A DNA stretch of 64,000 bases from Apostichopus japonicus (GCF_037975245.1 NC_092581.1:2552001-2616000), one strand, 5' to 3'; shown: positions 1-12,569, counted from the first letter of the stretch. Program-made: numbers and translations. The notes: generated by a model not told the origin, from the sequence alone.

Positions 1-1793
1 TTATTGTTCCCCCATGTCGAGTACAAGATCCCCATGGCAATTGCTGGGGGTCCAAAGACATCAAAATTCTGAAAAGGTTGTAAACATGTTTAGTACAAAT
101 GAGTAGTATATACATTATAGAGCTGTAGTTTATACTTGGTATGTAGCTTTCCTGTGGTATGTAGATTCCCAAGATTGCAATTGAAAACTGGTGGAGGACA
201 AAGGTCATTGGACATCAACAAAGGTCAAAGTCTGAATTGCGTGGAGTTAGTTAACTCATGACTTTCACCTTGCTTGAAGTTCATACATTTAGAGCTGCCG
301 TTTGTAGGAAAGAAAATATTAACTCTTCTGTTAAGGAAAATATTAACTCTTCTGTTAAGGTCAACACAGGTCAAATTCTTAAAAACCTTGTAAACACCAT
401 CACCCCAGAAGAGGAGCTTGCGTTGACGGTCACACTTCACATGAAGATCCCACCTCAAGACAAGGAACCTGTTGTTTTTTGTAGCGGTCAAAGGTCGTGT
501 CTGGTCGACAGAGGTCAGAGTCTGAAACTGAACACAAGAACCTAGAAAAGTTCAGCTTAGTTGAGATTCATACTTGGTACTGTATTTAGATCCCCCTTTG
601 GTCAGCTCATTAATGCTATTGAAATTGGTTGAGGCCGACAGCAACAGTAAAGCTTGGATGATGAACTTTGTACTAGATAGGTATGGTAGGTCCAAATTGG
701 CACAGGAAGGTTGTTGCTCACTTGAAGTCTGCATTAGTTAACATCTCAACGTTGTGTTTGCCTATCTGGATATTAAGGAAAACGTGAAAAATTTGTCTTC
801 TTTAAGTAATGGGCAGTTCCAAGCAAAATAAGACATGACTCCTATGATTTCTAAATGATTTATTCATTACAAATTTTGGTATCAATTTTAAGCTAAGAAT
901 TTAAATTTCCCTAATCTGCATAAAGTATGTGTCATTCTACCATTGAAATTTGCGCTTTTAATTAGTATAATTTTAGTTGCGATAATTGATAATACTTAAA
1001 AGGTTAAAAATATTATTTACAGAGATAACGAACATAAATGTTATAAAAGAGGATTGGTATGTAATGAAACAACTCCATTCTTGTGAACGATATAATTTGT
1101 TACAGAACTTTCTTTAATTGTAGTTGAAATATGTCATGCCGTGAAGGTAAATATTGATTTTCTCCCGCAATAGTCCCTTCAAAAGTTTTCATGTTTTTTT
1201 TAAAATTTATTCTTTGCAAATATTGCCAATATATATACAATGAACCTCAAAAATTTTCTGTTTTAACCAAATTGCAACGAGCATAAAATGCTTCAGGAGA
1301 ATGTACAAAAATGATAACATGATATGATATGAAGTTCAACGCTTTCTGCATAACTGGCAGTGTGACATTCCATCTCAGCTGTACACATACCTGAATATGC
1401 TGTATGTGTTCATTTTACAGAAAACATCAAAAATATCAAGTGTTGTAACTTTTACGGTATAGTTTTCACACGTTAAAATTTGCAATTTTTCAGGTTCAGT
1501 GAATTTGTATTGACTTTTATATATGTCATGCTGTAAAACACTGTGCTAATTTGATTTTCAACTCATAATTAGGGAATTTTTTGGAATTATGAACCAAAAA
1601 AAGGTAAAATATTCATTCTAGGAATCATCAGAAAGATATGAGAAACTTTCAGGCTGGCATCACTGCAACTGAAAACAAAATTGGTTGTCAATCACTTTTT
1701 GTGGCCAATTTATCTGTCACTCTGTGACAGTCACGCGGTAACAGTCACGCCATCTCGGTACACTGACTGAGTTTTTCATTGCTTAATTGCATT
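1..1793. repeat. Direct duplication, left copy
   Basis: This AT-rich stretch matches 3285-5490 nearly base for base, including the segment around a proton-like 'GGTCAAAGGTC' spaced motif and the sequence ending in GCTTAATTGCATT. The left copy begins at or before the window edge. It lacks the 388-bp inverted-repeat insertion found in the right copy, so it serves as the empty site. Short open frames here are not conserved between the copies and have no recognisable domain, so I call no gene. Confidence 0.85.
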
Positions 1794-3284
1794 GTTTGGA
1801 CTGGACATAATAAGCTCTGAAAGAATCAAGTACCCTGAAGCAATAGTTAAGGAGCAATTAATCCTAAAATGAGCACATTTGTAGCGAAAAATACCAAACT
1901 TGAAAATACTTTCATAGCCTAATTTTTTTATATTTTCCATTTCTATAGGCATCTGTAATATATAGATAGTAGGATGTTTAATTGCTGAGAAATGAGACCT
2001 CAAAAATCAGGAAAATCCTGAAATGCCATGGTGGGCAACAAAATCTGTTTGCAGAATTTCAAAGTGTGATAATTCGGCCAATTTTGATGCAATGCAAATA
2101 AAATTTTCAGAATATGCTTAAATTTCATGGTACACTAATCATGCGATGAGGGTGGTCATTTTTCGAGAGGGTCTGGTAACAGCCATATGTGGTTTGACAT
2201 GGAATGATCCTTTTGTAAACTGAGGATGTGGAGGGAGGGTGTGGGGAAGGGGGGGGGGCAGAAAACTGGTGGCCAGTTGAAAATGTCACTTTTGTAGATC
2301 TACTGTGACCAAGATGGGACAGAAAGTTTCATCATACTATTTTATAATTTTATCTCAATAGTTCTGACTGTTTTCTGGGAATTTTCAACCTTGAAAATTG
2401 CCATATGTATTATTATACCCAAATTCCTACATTTCATCTCAACATTGGACAGCTGTACACCTAAAAAATTAAAATTTCTTCAATTTATTTCGACTTTTTC
2501 TTGAATACCTTTCACGTCATAATTTTGTTATAGTATTTTTGTAGTAAGGGTCGACGAATTGACTTTCAATAGTTAAATTTTGACAGTAGTTATCTGAAAA
2601 TTTCACTAATTCCTTTCAAAGTTGTGTTTTGTTTGCAAACTGTTGACTGTTTCAGTTGCAATTTATCCTCAAAATTACAATTGATTTCATATCAAAATTT
2701 CAGTTTATTTCTCAAATTCAGAAGTTCAACTTTCTCAAAAGTTCAACCAGTTTATCTTCAAATTATTTGACCTTCATTAGAATGGTAGCAAGTAAGGTGG
2801 GGTAACAAAAGGTCCACTTGCATAAACTATTGACGTGTTTGGAGTTCCTGCAAAAATTTGACGGATTTACAAGGTTCTGTATTTGAAACAAAATAGTTAT
2901 CATTGATTGCAAATTTCTTTGTACAGCTGAATGATCCAGCATGACATGGAATGGAATAAACTACAAACCTGGTTTTGTTGGGGTAGGGGTAGCAGTGGAG
3001 GGATAGGGGTGGATCTAGAGTAATGAAAAATGCTCCTTTAGTTGTATTTATTAATTTTTTTATTTTATTTATTAATAATGTTGTAGATATGACGGTACTT
3101 ATTTGTAAATAATTTCAGTGTAACCTGATACGGATACATTTTGTCTGTGCAATGTATACATCTGTTGAACAAGGTGTTTCAAATTCTTTTATTCATCTGA
3201 GGTCAACAGAGGTCAGCCTGATAACTCTGTAAAAAAATGTTTGCTCAAAACGTACATGTTCTTGTTTGAAGCTCCGACATGGTA
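1794..3284. other. Spacer between duplicated copies, no gene seen
   Basis: AT-rich sequence with a G-run near 2250. I see no splice-bounded coding exon, RNA gene or terminal inverted repeats. Confidence 0.6.
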
Positions 3285-5490
3285 TATTGTTTCCCCATGT
3301 CAAGTACAAGATCCCCATTGCAATTGGTGGGGGATAGAGGTCATTTGAGGTCAACAGAGATAAAAAATCTGAAAAGGTTGTATACATTGTTTTAGCTCAA
3401 ATAGTATGCCATAGAGCTGTAGTTCATACTTGCTATGTAGCTTCCCTGTGGTAAGTAGATGCTCCAAGATCGCAGTTGAAACTGGTGGAGGACAAAGGTC
3501 ATTTGACATCAACAAAGGTCAAAGTCTGCATAGTATGGAGTTAGTTAACCTGTGAATTACATCTTGCTTGTAGTTCATACATTTAGAGCTACCGTTTGTT
3601 GTAAAGACAATATAAACTCTTCTGTTAAGGTCAAAGAACATGTGAGGTCAACACGGGTCAAAGTTTTAAAAACCTTGTAAACACGATCAACCCAGAAGAG
3701 GAGCTTGACGGTCACACTCCACATGAAGATCCCACCTCAAGACAAGGAACCTGTTGTTTTTTTGTAGCGGTCAAAGGTCGTGTCTGGTCGACAGAGGTCA
3801 GAGTCTGTAACTGTGAACACAAGAAAAGTTCAGCTTAGTTGAGATTCATACTTGGTATTTAGATCCCCCTTTGGTCAGCTCATTAATGCTATTGAAATTG
3901 GTTGAGGCCGACAGCAACAGTAAAGCTTGGATGATGAACTTTGTACTAGATAGGTATGGTAGGTCCAAATTGGCACAGGAAGGTTGTTGCTCACTTGAAG
4001 TCAGCATTAGTTAACATCTCAACGTTGTGTTTGCCTATCTGGATATTAAGGAAAATGTGAAAAATTTGTCTTGTTTAGGTAATGGGCAGTTCCAAGCAAA
4101 ATAAGACATGACTCCTATGATTTCTAAATGATTTATTCATTACAAATTTTGGTATCAATTTTAAGCTAAGAATTTAAATTTCCCTAATCTGCATAAAGTA
4201 TGTGTCATTCTACCATTGAAATTGGCGCTTTTAATTAGTATAATTTTAGTTGCGATAATTGATAATACTTAAAAGGTGAAATATTATTTACAGAGATAAT
4301 GAACATCAATGTTATAAAACAGGATTGGTATATCATGTAAAAATTCAAGTTTTGTGAAGGATATAATTTGTTACAGTTCTTTGACCTCAATTAATTGTAA
4401 TTGAAATATGTCATGCCGTAATGGTAAATATTGATTTTTCTCCCCCAATAGTCCCTTCAAAAGTGCATAAACTGTGATAAGTGATAAGTTTTCATGTTTT
4501 TTTTTAATTTATACTTTGCAAATATTGCCAATATATACAGTGGCAGAGCAAGGGGTATTGGTCAGGAGGGGCGAGAATGGTCTGTAGGGGCGCTTTCGAC
4601 ACTATCTAAGCGGAGTGCCACCACAGGTTGGCGCTTAGCGGACAGATTTTTTTTTTTTAGTAAAGATACTCCCTAGATCGCAGGAAATGACCCTTTCCGG
4701 GCCTGGCTAATTTGCAAATAAACAAAGAATAAATAGGTGTCATCGCCAAATTACACCAACAAAATGTGACAAATGTCAATATGTTGATGAGAGCGCAATA
4801 AAAAAGTCAATAATCACGAATAAATAAAAAGTGGTAAATAGCTGAAAAGGGCGCCAGCAGTCCATTTGAGTCCGTCAGGGGGGGCATTCGCCCCCCCCCC
4901 TGACTGTATGGACGCTCCGCCACTGAATATACTGTATATATTCATTGAACCTCAAAAATTTTCTGTTTTAACTGAATTGCAACAAGCATTAAAATGCTCA
5001 GGAGAATGTACCAAAATGATAATATGATATGATAACTGGCAGTGTGACATTCCATCTCAGCTGAATATGCTGAATGTGTTCATTTTACAGAAAACATCAA
5101 AAATATCAAGTGTTGTAACTTTTACGGTATAGTTTCACACGTTAAACTTTGCAATTTTTCAGGTTCAGTGAATTTGTATTGACTTTTATATATGTCATGC
5201 TGTAAAACACTGCTAATTTTGATTTTCAATTCATAATTTGGGATTTTTTTGGAATTTTTAACAAAAAAGGTAAAATATTCATTCTAGGAATCATCAGAAA
5301 GATGTGAGAAACTTTCAGGCTGGCATCACTGCCACTGAAAACAAAATTGGGTTTTCAATCACTTCCAATTGTGCAATAATTTTTACACTGACTTTGTGTG
5401 GGCAATTCATCTGTCACGCTGTGACAGTCACGCGGTAACAGTCACGCCATCTCGGTACACTGACTGAGTTTTTCATTGCTTAATTGCATT
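3285..5490. repeat. Direct duplication, right copy
   Basis: Second copy of the sequence at 1-1793. It is longer mainly because an inverted-repeat element (4538-4925) was inserted, and it also carries small indels, for example the loss of a stretch near 5030. The shared right boundary is GCTTAATTGCATT, after which the copies diverge. Confidence 0.85.
4538..4925. mobile_element. Non-autonomous hAT-like inverted-repeat element (MITE)
   Basis: Terminal inverted repeats read CAGTGGCAGAGC at the left and, on the opposite strand, CAGTGGCGGAGC at the right. C-run and G-run stretches sit just inside the ends. The 388-bp element interrupts sequence that is continuous in the paralogous copy near 1225-1240, so the insertion is shown directly. 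The flanking 8-mers AATATATA and AATATACT agree at 6 of 8 positions, compatible with a decayed hAT-type target duplication. There is no transposase. Confidence 0.8.
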
Positions 5491-6559
5491 AATAATGAAT
5501 CAATTATCACATGTTGGGCATCATATTGGAGCTAAGACATTGCAGAACATGATAAGGAAACTTTGAACGTAAAAGCTGTTAGAGCTTCACAGAGTTTTGG
5601 ATATATTCAATTTTGTGTAAAAAGTCTTGTCCCTTTTACGTCACGCCATAACGACGATGATTTGTTAATCGTATTTCATAAAGACAATATAAGGCCAAAC
5701 TTAATTTTTTTTCACATGTATAGAAAGACCATATTTAGCTATACTGTAGCTGTTATGTTGTATTATTTGTTTAGTGATAAATTATTAAGAGATAGATCCA
5801 TTTGACCTTTGAAAAAGCCTCCAGGCTGATGGTCATAGCGTTAGTAGGAACTGTCGTAATGAGAAATGCATTTTTTCGCAAAATTTGACCACATGTTGCT
5901 TTATATCCACTATGTTATCCATGCCAGGGTGTTTTGGTGTTTTTGAGATGAATAATCTTGATATTTTCTGCAAACTTTGAATTTTAATGGTTTTTTATTT
6001 ATTTATTTTTTATCTTTTATTAATTTTTTTGCTTGCCACAGTAAGTTTAATCTGCAGCAGGTACACATGTCTAGAATCATACACAGAAAGGACAAATGTT
6101 TACATTGACGTAACATTTTGTATTGCAACGTTTTGTTGTTGAAATTTTGTTGCCATTGTAGGTACTAAATAACATTCTTACAATTAAGTACAATTCTTAG
6201 AAGTCCCATCAATAATCATCGTTTTTACATATTTTATTTATTTATTTATTTATTTTTTACCAAACTGTTCAAAGTATACAGAGCTGAATTAATTGATACT
6301 TTTGCTAAGAAAACTTAGGGAGTTATTATGCAGTCGTTTGCTTGTAGAAATTTATGGTAAATCCTAGTCGGTACATATATATCCTTTTGACTATCATTAC
6401 CATGTTTTGATTTTGACAACTGGTTTCGGGACAGGTAGTTCAATGGTGCTAACTGGGGTGGTATAAAGTCCTGTCAACGAACTGATTTGGCATGAAAGAA
6501 AAAAAAATTAACATACCTGTATGTTCAAGTATCAATTAACTAGTAAAGTATACAAAAGA
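5491..6559. other. AT-rich intergenic stretch with simple repeats, no gene seen
   Basis: Contains short (TTTA)n runs near 5996 and 6236-6258. No coding exon or RNA gene is supported. Confidence 0.6.
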
Positions 6560-8012
6560 TACAATGTGAAGCCAATGTTCTCTAGTAAAGCATAGATACA
6601 GAGTGAAGTAAATGTTCTCTATTAAAGCATAGATACAATGTGAAGTAAATGTTCTCTAGTAAAGCATAGATACAGTGTGAAGCCAATGTTCTCTAATAAA
6701 GCATAGATACAGTGTGAAGCAAATGTTCTCTAGTAAAGCATAGATACAGTGTGAAGCAAATGTTCTCTAGTAAAGCATAGATACAGAGTGAAGCCAATGT
6801 TCTCTAGTAAAGCATATAGATACAGTGTGAAGTAAATGTTCTCTATTAAAGCATAGATACCATGTGAAGTAAATGTTCTCTATTAAAGCATAGATACTGT
6901 ACAGTGTGAAGCCCATATTCTCTAGTAAAGCTACAGTGTGAAGCAAATTTCCTCTACTGTAAAGCATAGATACAGTGTGAAGCCAATGTTCTCTAGTAAA
7001 GCATATAGATACAGTATGAAGCAAATGTTCTCTATTAAAGCATAGATACAATGTGAAGTAAATGTTCTCTAGTAAAGCATAGATACAGTGTGAAGTAAAT
7101 GTTCTCTATTAACGCATAGATACAGTGTGAAGCCCAATGTTCTTTAGTAAAGCCACAGTGTGAAGCAAATTTCCTCTACTGTAAAGCATAGATACAGTGT
7201 GAAGCCAATGTTCTCTAGTAAAGCATATAGATACAGTATGAAGCAAATGTTCTCTATTAAAGCATAGATACAATGTGAAGTAAATGTTCTCTAGTAAAGC
7301 ATAGATACAGTGTGAAGTAAATGTTCTCTAGTACTGTAAAGCATACTGTAGATACAGTGTGAAGCAAATGTTCTCTAATAAAGCATAGATCCAGTGTGAA
7401 GCCAATGTTCTCTAGTAAAGCATAGATACAGAGTGAAGCCAATGTTCTCTAGTACTGTAAAGCATAGATACAGTGTGAAGCAAATGTTCTCTATTAAAGC
7501 ATAGATACAGTGTGAAGCAAGTTTCCTCTACTGTAAAGCATAGATACAGTGTGAAGTAAATGTTCTCTAGTACTGTAAAGCATACTGTAGATACAGTGTG
7601 AAGCAAATGTTCTCTAATAAAGCATAGATCCAGTGTGAAGCCAATGTTCTCTAGTAAAGCATAGATACAGAGTGAAGCCAATGTTCTCTAGTACTGTAAA
7701 GCATAGATACAGTGTGAAGCAAATGTTCTCTAATAAAGCATAGATCCAGTGTGAAGCCAATGTTCTCTAGTAAAGCATAGATACAGAGTGAAGCCAATGT
7801 TCTCTAGTACTGTAAAGCATAGATACAGTGTGAAGCAAATGTTCTCTAATAAAGCATAGATCCAGTGTGAAGCCAATGTTCTCTAGTAAAGCATAGATAC
7901 AGAGTGAAGCCAATGTTCTCTAGTACTGTAAAGCATAGATACAGTGTGAAGCAAATGTTCTCTAGTAAAGCATAGATACGGTGTGAAGCAAGTTTCCTCT
8001 ACTGTAAAGCAA
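6560..8012. repeat. 37-bp minisatellite with 116-bp higher-order period
   Basis: The basic unit is 37 bp (core ATGTTCTCTAGTAAAGCATA followed by GATACAGTGTGAAGCC). Successive ATGTTC starts fall at 6575, 6612 and 6649. From about 7380 to 7990 three units plus a 5-bp ACTGT insertion form a larger block, and the TAGATCCAGTG marker recurs at about 116-bp spacing (near 7625, 7741 and 7857). Since 37 is not a multiple of 3, the apparent open frames here are chance products of the repeat. Confidence 0.93.
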
Positions 8013-8369
8013 AGGGATGTATGCAGCAAATGATGTTACCATAGCTCCCAACTCTTGAGAAGGCAAATGCTGGTCCATGCCACAAATCGCCGTCCTGGGG
8101 GAGGGGTATAAGGAGGGGTGTCCCCTCCCCTGTTGATTGTTTTTTGGAATCCTGGTGATGCCTACATGTAAAATGGTGGCACTTAGAAAGGCTTTTGTCA
8201 CCCAAAATTTTCTGAGAAATATGCATTTTTTTGTGTGTAACGTCAATAAATCGAATAGTAGGTGATAATTTATTCTTTCCCGTGGCATGAAATGTTCGCT
8301 GCTGGCCCCAATGAAAAGAAATATAGGCTAATTTGAGGTTCAAATGATACTGTAAACGAGGTTTTATAC

Positions 8370-9084
8370 TAGGGATGCACCGGATATCCGGTCCGGCCGG
8401 ACTATCCGGCCAGATAGTGAGCAATTATCCGGTTCCGGCCGGATATTTTTCAAAATCCGGCCGGATCTTTTTCAAAATCTGGCCGGATCTTTTTCAAAAT
8501 CTGGCCTGAATTATTCCTTAAAAAGGTGTTGGTATTAACTTAAATCAATGTAAACTATTTCCAAAAATTAATAAAAACATTAAAAGTAAGGAAAAATTAG
8601 GTTTAACATGTTTAATTTAATTTTCTCAATGGTCTGACCCACTGTTTCTAAAGATCAACCAAAATAATACAACTACTGTAATAATATGAAGCTATATACA
8701 ACAAATACAGTTTGCAGTGGAATCAAACAAACTTCATAGGTACAGTAGTATGCAGTATTTTTCCAGCAAACAAATTTACATACTGTATCAAGCTTGTCAA
8801 TAATTATATTGTAGTTATTTTATTAAAGAATGTAGATTACACCACTTGAAGTCATATTTACTGTAATGTTATAAATGGGGACTTAATTTCACCTTTTTTA
8901 TAATATGCGTATACCTCACCTAAGATTTGCTCCTTGTTTCATACTTCTACTTCTTATTAATGATTTTCTTTTGTGTAATGAAAACATCCGGTTCCGGCCG
9001 GATTTTATCCGGCTGGATTTCATGTACTATCTGGCAAAATCCGGTTCCGGCCGGATCCAAAAATTTGGATCCGGTGCATCCCTA
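8370..9084. mobile_element. hAT-like element with perfect 8-bp target duplication
   Basis: The element starts TAGGGATGCACCGGAT and ends with the inverse ATCCGGTGCATCCCTA. It is flanked by identical 8-bp direct repeats TTTTATAC at 8362-8369 and 9085-9092. Several TCCGGCCGGAT-type motifs lie just inside both ends, as expected for subterminal transposase-binding repeats. The 715-bp interior has no long coding frame, so it is non-autonomous. The 8-bp duplication and TIR form fit the hAT superfamily. Confidence 0.9.
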
Positions 9085-9092
9085 TTTTATAC

Positions 9093-9878
9093 TCTATTAT
9101 GCAAAATGCTAAAAGAATGATGGTTGCTAAGTCAAAATGTGATGCAATTTTTTTTATGTATACTTGACAATTACAATGCGGGTTTTTCGGACACTTGCGC
9201 GGGTCAGTGGGTTTGGGTGTTAGAATGCGGGTCCAACCCGCGAAATGCGGGTCAGTTGGGAGCTCTGTGTTACCCTTCTCTAGCAATTCTTTGCCCTCAC
9301 TGTGTTCTAAGGAATTGTTAGGGGCAGGGATGTGCCCAAGCGGGGCGGCTGCACCCAGCTGTTCTGAAATAGTTTAGTAAATTTTACCATTACCAACATT
9401 TGGGTGAATACTTGGCACAGAAACAGATATCACCATTTGCCATCTAAGCATCCCTCATTCGCAAAAAAAAATTCCAAAAGGGAGAAGACCCACACCCCTT
9501 GGACCCCTCCCCAGGGTTTGGATCACACTACCACCCGAACCCACCCGGCATTAAACTATTTCTGAGCACATCTCTGAAGGAGTACTAAACTCATCTCTTT
9601 GTGTTGCAATGCTTGGTTCTAATTAGATGTATTTTCATGCATGTATTGACTTTTTTCCCTTTGTTTTTATTTATATATCTATATGTGTATATATATATAT
9701 GTTTATAAAATATATCTATATGAATATATATATTTAAAATAAACGTTTGTGGTTTCGTTTTGCATAAGCTGCTAAACAAGGTGAGAAAATTCAGCTGTTT
9801 GTTTTGTTTTTCTTGTGTTGTTTCTTTCTTGGAAAAGTTTTTTTACTGAAATAAGTTAAAGTAAAAGCAAAAGCAGAA
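9093..9878. other. Intergenic stretch, no gene seen
   Basis: Contains a short GCGGGTC-rich patch (9178-9262) and an AT/TA-rich tract (9668-9740). I found no exon or RNA gene. Confidence 0.5.
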
Positions 9879-9942
9879 GTTGGGTTTGAACCAGGGACCC
9901 TGTGATGCAAAACTTTCTGCTCTACCACTAGACCATTAGAGA
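9879..9942 (-). repeat. tRNA-like (SINE-type) fragment
   Basis: On the minus strand a B-box-like GGTTCAAACCC and an A-box-like TGGTCTAGTGGTAGAGC are spaced as in a tRNA gene. The arms do not form a convincing full cloverleaf, so I read it as a tRNA-derived SINE remnant or pseudogene rather than a working tRNA. Confidence 0.5.
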
Positions 9943-10144
9943 AGACCTTGCATTTACTAGCTTTTTAAATATTTAAAGATCCACTTGTTTGGACTTAGTC
10001 ATTTTATAAAACATTTTCTCCACTGATCCTTGTCTGGGATAGGGAACCCACTTGTGAACCTTGTCAGGGGGAAGGGGTACCGGCGAACTCACCTGTCCGC
10101 GTAGGAACCTTGTCAGGGGGAGGGGGTGCCGGCGAACTCCTTGG

Positions 10145-10390
10145 CCCGCGATCACTCACCCTTTCTTGCCTCACCCGCCCTCCTCTCCCTTCTCGCCTCT
10201 CCCTTCTCACCCCCTCACCTTGAGCACCCTTCTCGCCTCACCTTCCTACCCTTCTCACCCTTCCCATCCCTCCTTGCCACACCCTCTCTCGCCTCACCCT
10301 CTCTCGCCTTTGCCCTTCCTTCTCCCCTCGCCCTTCCTCTACTCTCCCCTTCTCGCCTCTCTCCTTTTACTCTCCCTTTCTCACCTCAGG
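10145..10390. repeat. Pyrimidine-rich CTC/CCC low-complexity tract
   Basis: A CCCTTCTCGCCTCACC-like sequence is repeated imperfectly on the plus strand. The proline/serine-rich open frames it gives are compositional artefacts. Confidence 0.8.
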
Positions 10391-10539
10391 CTGGTCTTGA
10401 ACCCAGCAAACAGGAAAGCAGGAAAATCAAATAGCTTGTTGGCAGAACTACCAATCACACCATTTTGGTTCCTAATGGGAAAACTTCATTTCTTACCTTT
10501 ATACTTCCACCTTTTCCATAGTACAGAAAAGTAAAAGGC

Positions 10540-11431
10540 TCTGGCTGGAGTTCGAACTCAGGACATGGAGCTTGTCTGACTCTCTCAGTCACAGAGAACT
10601 ACCAACTTGGCCACAGCAACTGTTGAGAAATAATGCTCGTTTCTAATATTTCAACTTCAGAATTCAGATTGGAATCATGAAAAGAGCAGAAAATAAAAGT
10701 GCTCTCATGTGGAGTCGAACTCAGGACATGGAGATTGTCTGACTCTCTCAGTTACAGAGAACTACCAACTTGGCCACAGCAACTGTTGAGAAATAATGCT
10801 CGTTTCTAATATTTCAACTTAAGAATTCAGATTGGAATCATGAAAAGAGCAGAAAATAAAAGTGCTCTCATGTGGATTCGAACTCAGGACATGGAGATTG
10901 TCTGACTCTCTCAGTTACAGAGAACTACCAACTTGGCCACAGCAACTGTTGAGAAATCACACTTGTTTCTAATATTTCAACTTCAGAATTCAGATAGGAA
11001 TCAGGAAAAGAGCAGAAAATAAAAGTGCTCTCATGTGGAGTTGAACTCAGGACATGGAGATTGTCTGACTCTCTCAGTTACAGAGAACTACCAACTTGGC
11101 CACAGCAACTGTTGAGAAATCACACTTGTTTCTAATATTTCAACTTCAGAATTCAGATAGGAATCAGGAAAAGAGCAGAAAATAAAAGTGCTCTCATGTG
11201 GATTTGAACTCAGGACATGGAGATTGCCTGACTCTCTCAGTTACAGAGAACTACCAACTTGGCCACAGCAACTGTTGAGAAATAATGCCTGTTTCTAATA
11301 TTTCAACTTCAGAATTCAGATAGGAATCAGGAAAAGAGCAGAAAATAAAAGTGCTCTCATGTGGATTTGAACTCAGGACATGGAGATTGTCTGACTCTCT
11401 CAGTCACAGAGCACTACCAACTTGGCCACTT
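10540..11431 (-). repeat. Six-copy 163-bp tandem array with tRNA-like boxes
   Basis: The string TCGAACTCAGGACATGG or its T variant recurs at 10552, 10715, 10878, 11041, 11204 and 11367, an exact 163-bp period. Read on the minus strand, each unit holds TGGCCAAGTTGGTAG (A-box-like, closest to Ser/Leu tRNAs) followed about 45 bases later by GAGTTCGACTCC (B-box-like). The putative T stem is only about three base pairs and the acceptor stem is unclear, so these are tRNA-like or SINE-derived units rather than confident tRNA genes. Confidence 0.85.
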
Positions 11432-11439
11432 CAACTAAC

Positions 11440-11830
11440 TGGACTCAAATTTGTTTGACCAACATTTTTGGAACCAAAATTTTTTGGGACTTAAATTTAT
11501 TTGACAAACAACTTTTTTTGACCAAAATTGTTTTAACCAAAATTTTTTGGGACCAAAATTTTTTGTGCATTTTTTTAAACCAAAATTTTTTAGGACCAAA
11601 ATTTTTTGGGAAGTTTTTTTACCAACATTTTTTGGGACCAAAATTTGTTGGGCATTTTTTTAAACCAAAATTTTTTGGGACCAAAATTTTTTTGACCAAC
11701 ATTTCTTGGGACTAAATTTTTGGGACCAAAATTGATTTCCAAGAAAAAAAAAATGTGACCCCAAAAGATGATGGTCCGAAAAATGTTGGTCCAAAAAATA
11801 TTTGGTCCCAAAAATATTGGGGTCACCAAA
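11440..11830. repeat. GGGACCAAAATTTTTT minisatellite with inverted half
   Basis: Short degenerate units of GGGACCAAAATTTTTTTGGG type repeat to about 11750. From about 11770 the complementary form (GGTCCAAAAAATATTTGGTCC) follows, so the array can fold back on itself. Open frames on both strands are repeat products. Confidence 0.8.
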
Positions 11831-12226
11831 CGTTAAACTTCAATGGCAAATCGGACTTACTAAGTAATAGAACCCTTCTTGATTTTCATGGAGTTTGAGG
11901 GTCACTGGAGGTCATGACACCATTGGTCAAATTCTGAAAGCCTTGCAATAGCAATAACCCCAAAGGGGCACAGAATTTCGTGCTTGGAATGTTGATGCAC
12001 AAGTTTCTTTAAGTAAGAGAACCTTATGTGACCAGTTTACGTTGAATTTTCATTTGATAAAATGTGGCAAGGAATCTTGGCTCTCATGGTTGTCTCCAAA
12101 CTTAATGAACCTTTATTTTAACAGACTTTGTAAGAAATCTTTTTTTTTTTAAATTTCTTTCACAGTAACCCGACCTCGTCTCAGTTCAGGACTTCACTAC
12201 TACAGCTTCGTCTGAACTTCTTAACG

Positions 12227-12569
12227 ATGGTCAAAGATTCGAAGAAAACCCTGAAAACTACTCCAAAGGCTGCAAACCTCAGGGATGGAAGGGTGAGCAA
12301 GCAGTCCGCAAAAACAAAATCCAAAAAGGTGACCAAGCCGGCAGAAAAAACTAAGGGCGCTGCAACAAGGGTGTTACAGCCTAGCAAGGGGGAAGAAGGA
12401 TATCGCTCAACTTTAGACTCTCCCGCTCCTTTACCAAAGAGAAATGCAAAGGGAGAATTGGTCTTTCCTGATGCCCCTGAAATGTCTCCAAATTTGACCC
12501 CACGAGAGGTCCTGCAGGCAGGAAGCTTTGGAGGAACCTATTTCAGACCAATCAAATCGGGCGTTACCG
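12227..12569 (+). CDS. Exon 1, uncharacterised protein
   Basis: Begins at ATG 12227 and ends at the donor CCG|GTGAGA. It encodes 114 complete codons plus one base: the basic N-terminal tail, then the EVLQAGSFGGTYFRPI motif at its end. Confidence 0.9.

Noticed and set aside
6767-7681. Several minus-strand frames with repeated LLHTVS motifs
   Set aside because: Products of the 37-bp repeat, which changes frame every unit.
6560-8012. CRISPR array
   Set aside because: Units are contiguous and degenerate without unique spacers, no cas genes are present, and the gene structure is eukaryotic.
10061-10534. 157-codon Pro/Ser/Leu-rich plus-strand frame
   Set aside because: Caused by the CTC/CCC low-complexity tract; several frames are open at once.
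10540-11431. Functional tRNA gene cluster
   Set aside because: A and B boxes are visible, but the T stem is about three base pairs and no acceptor stem or clear anticodon arm is seen. Kept as a tRNA-like repeat.
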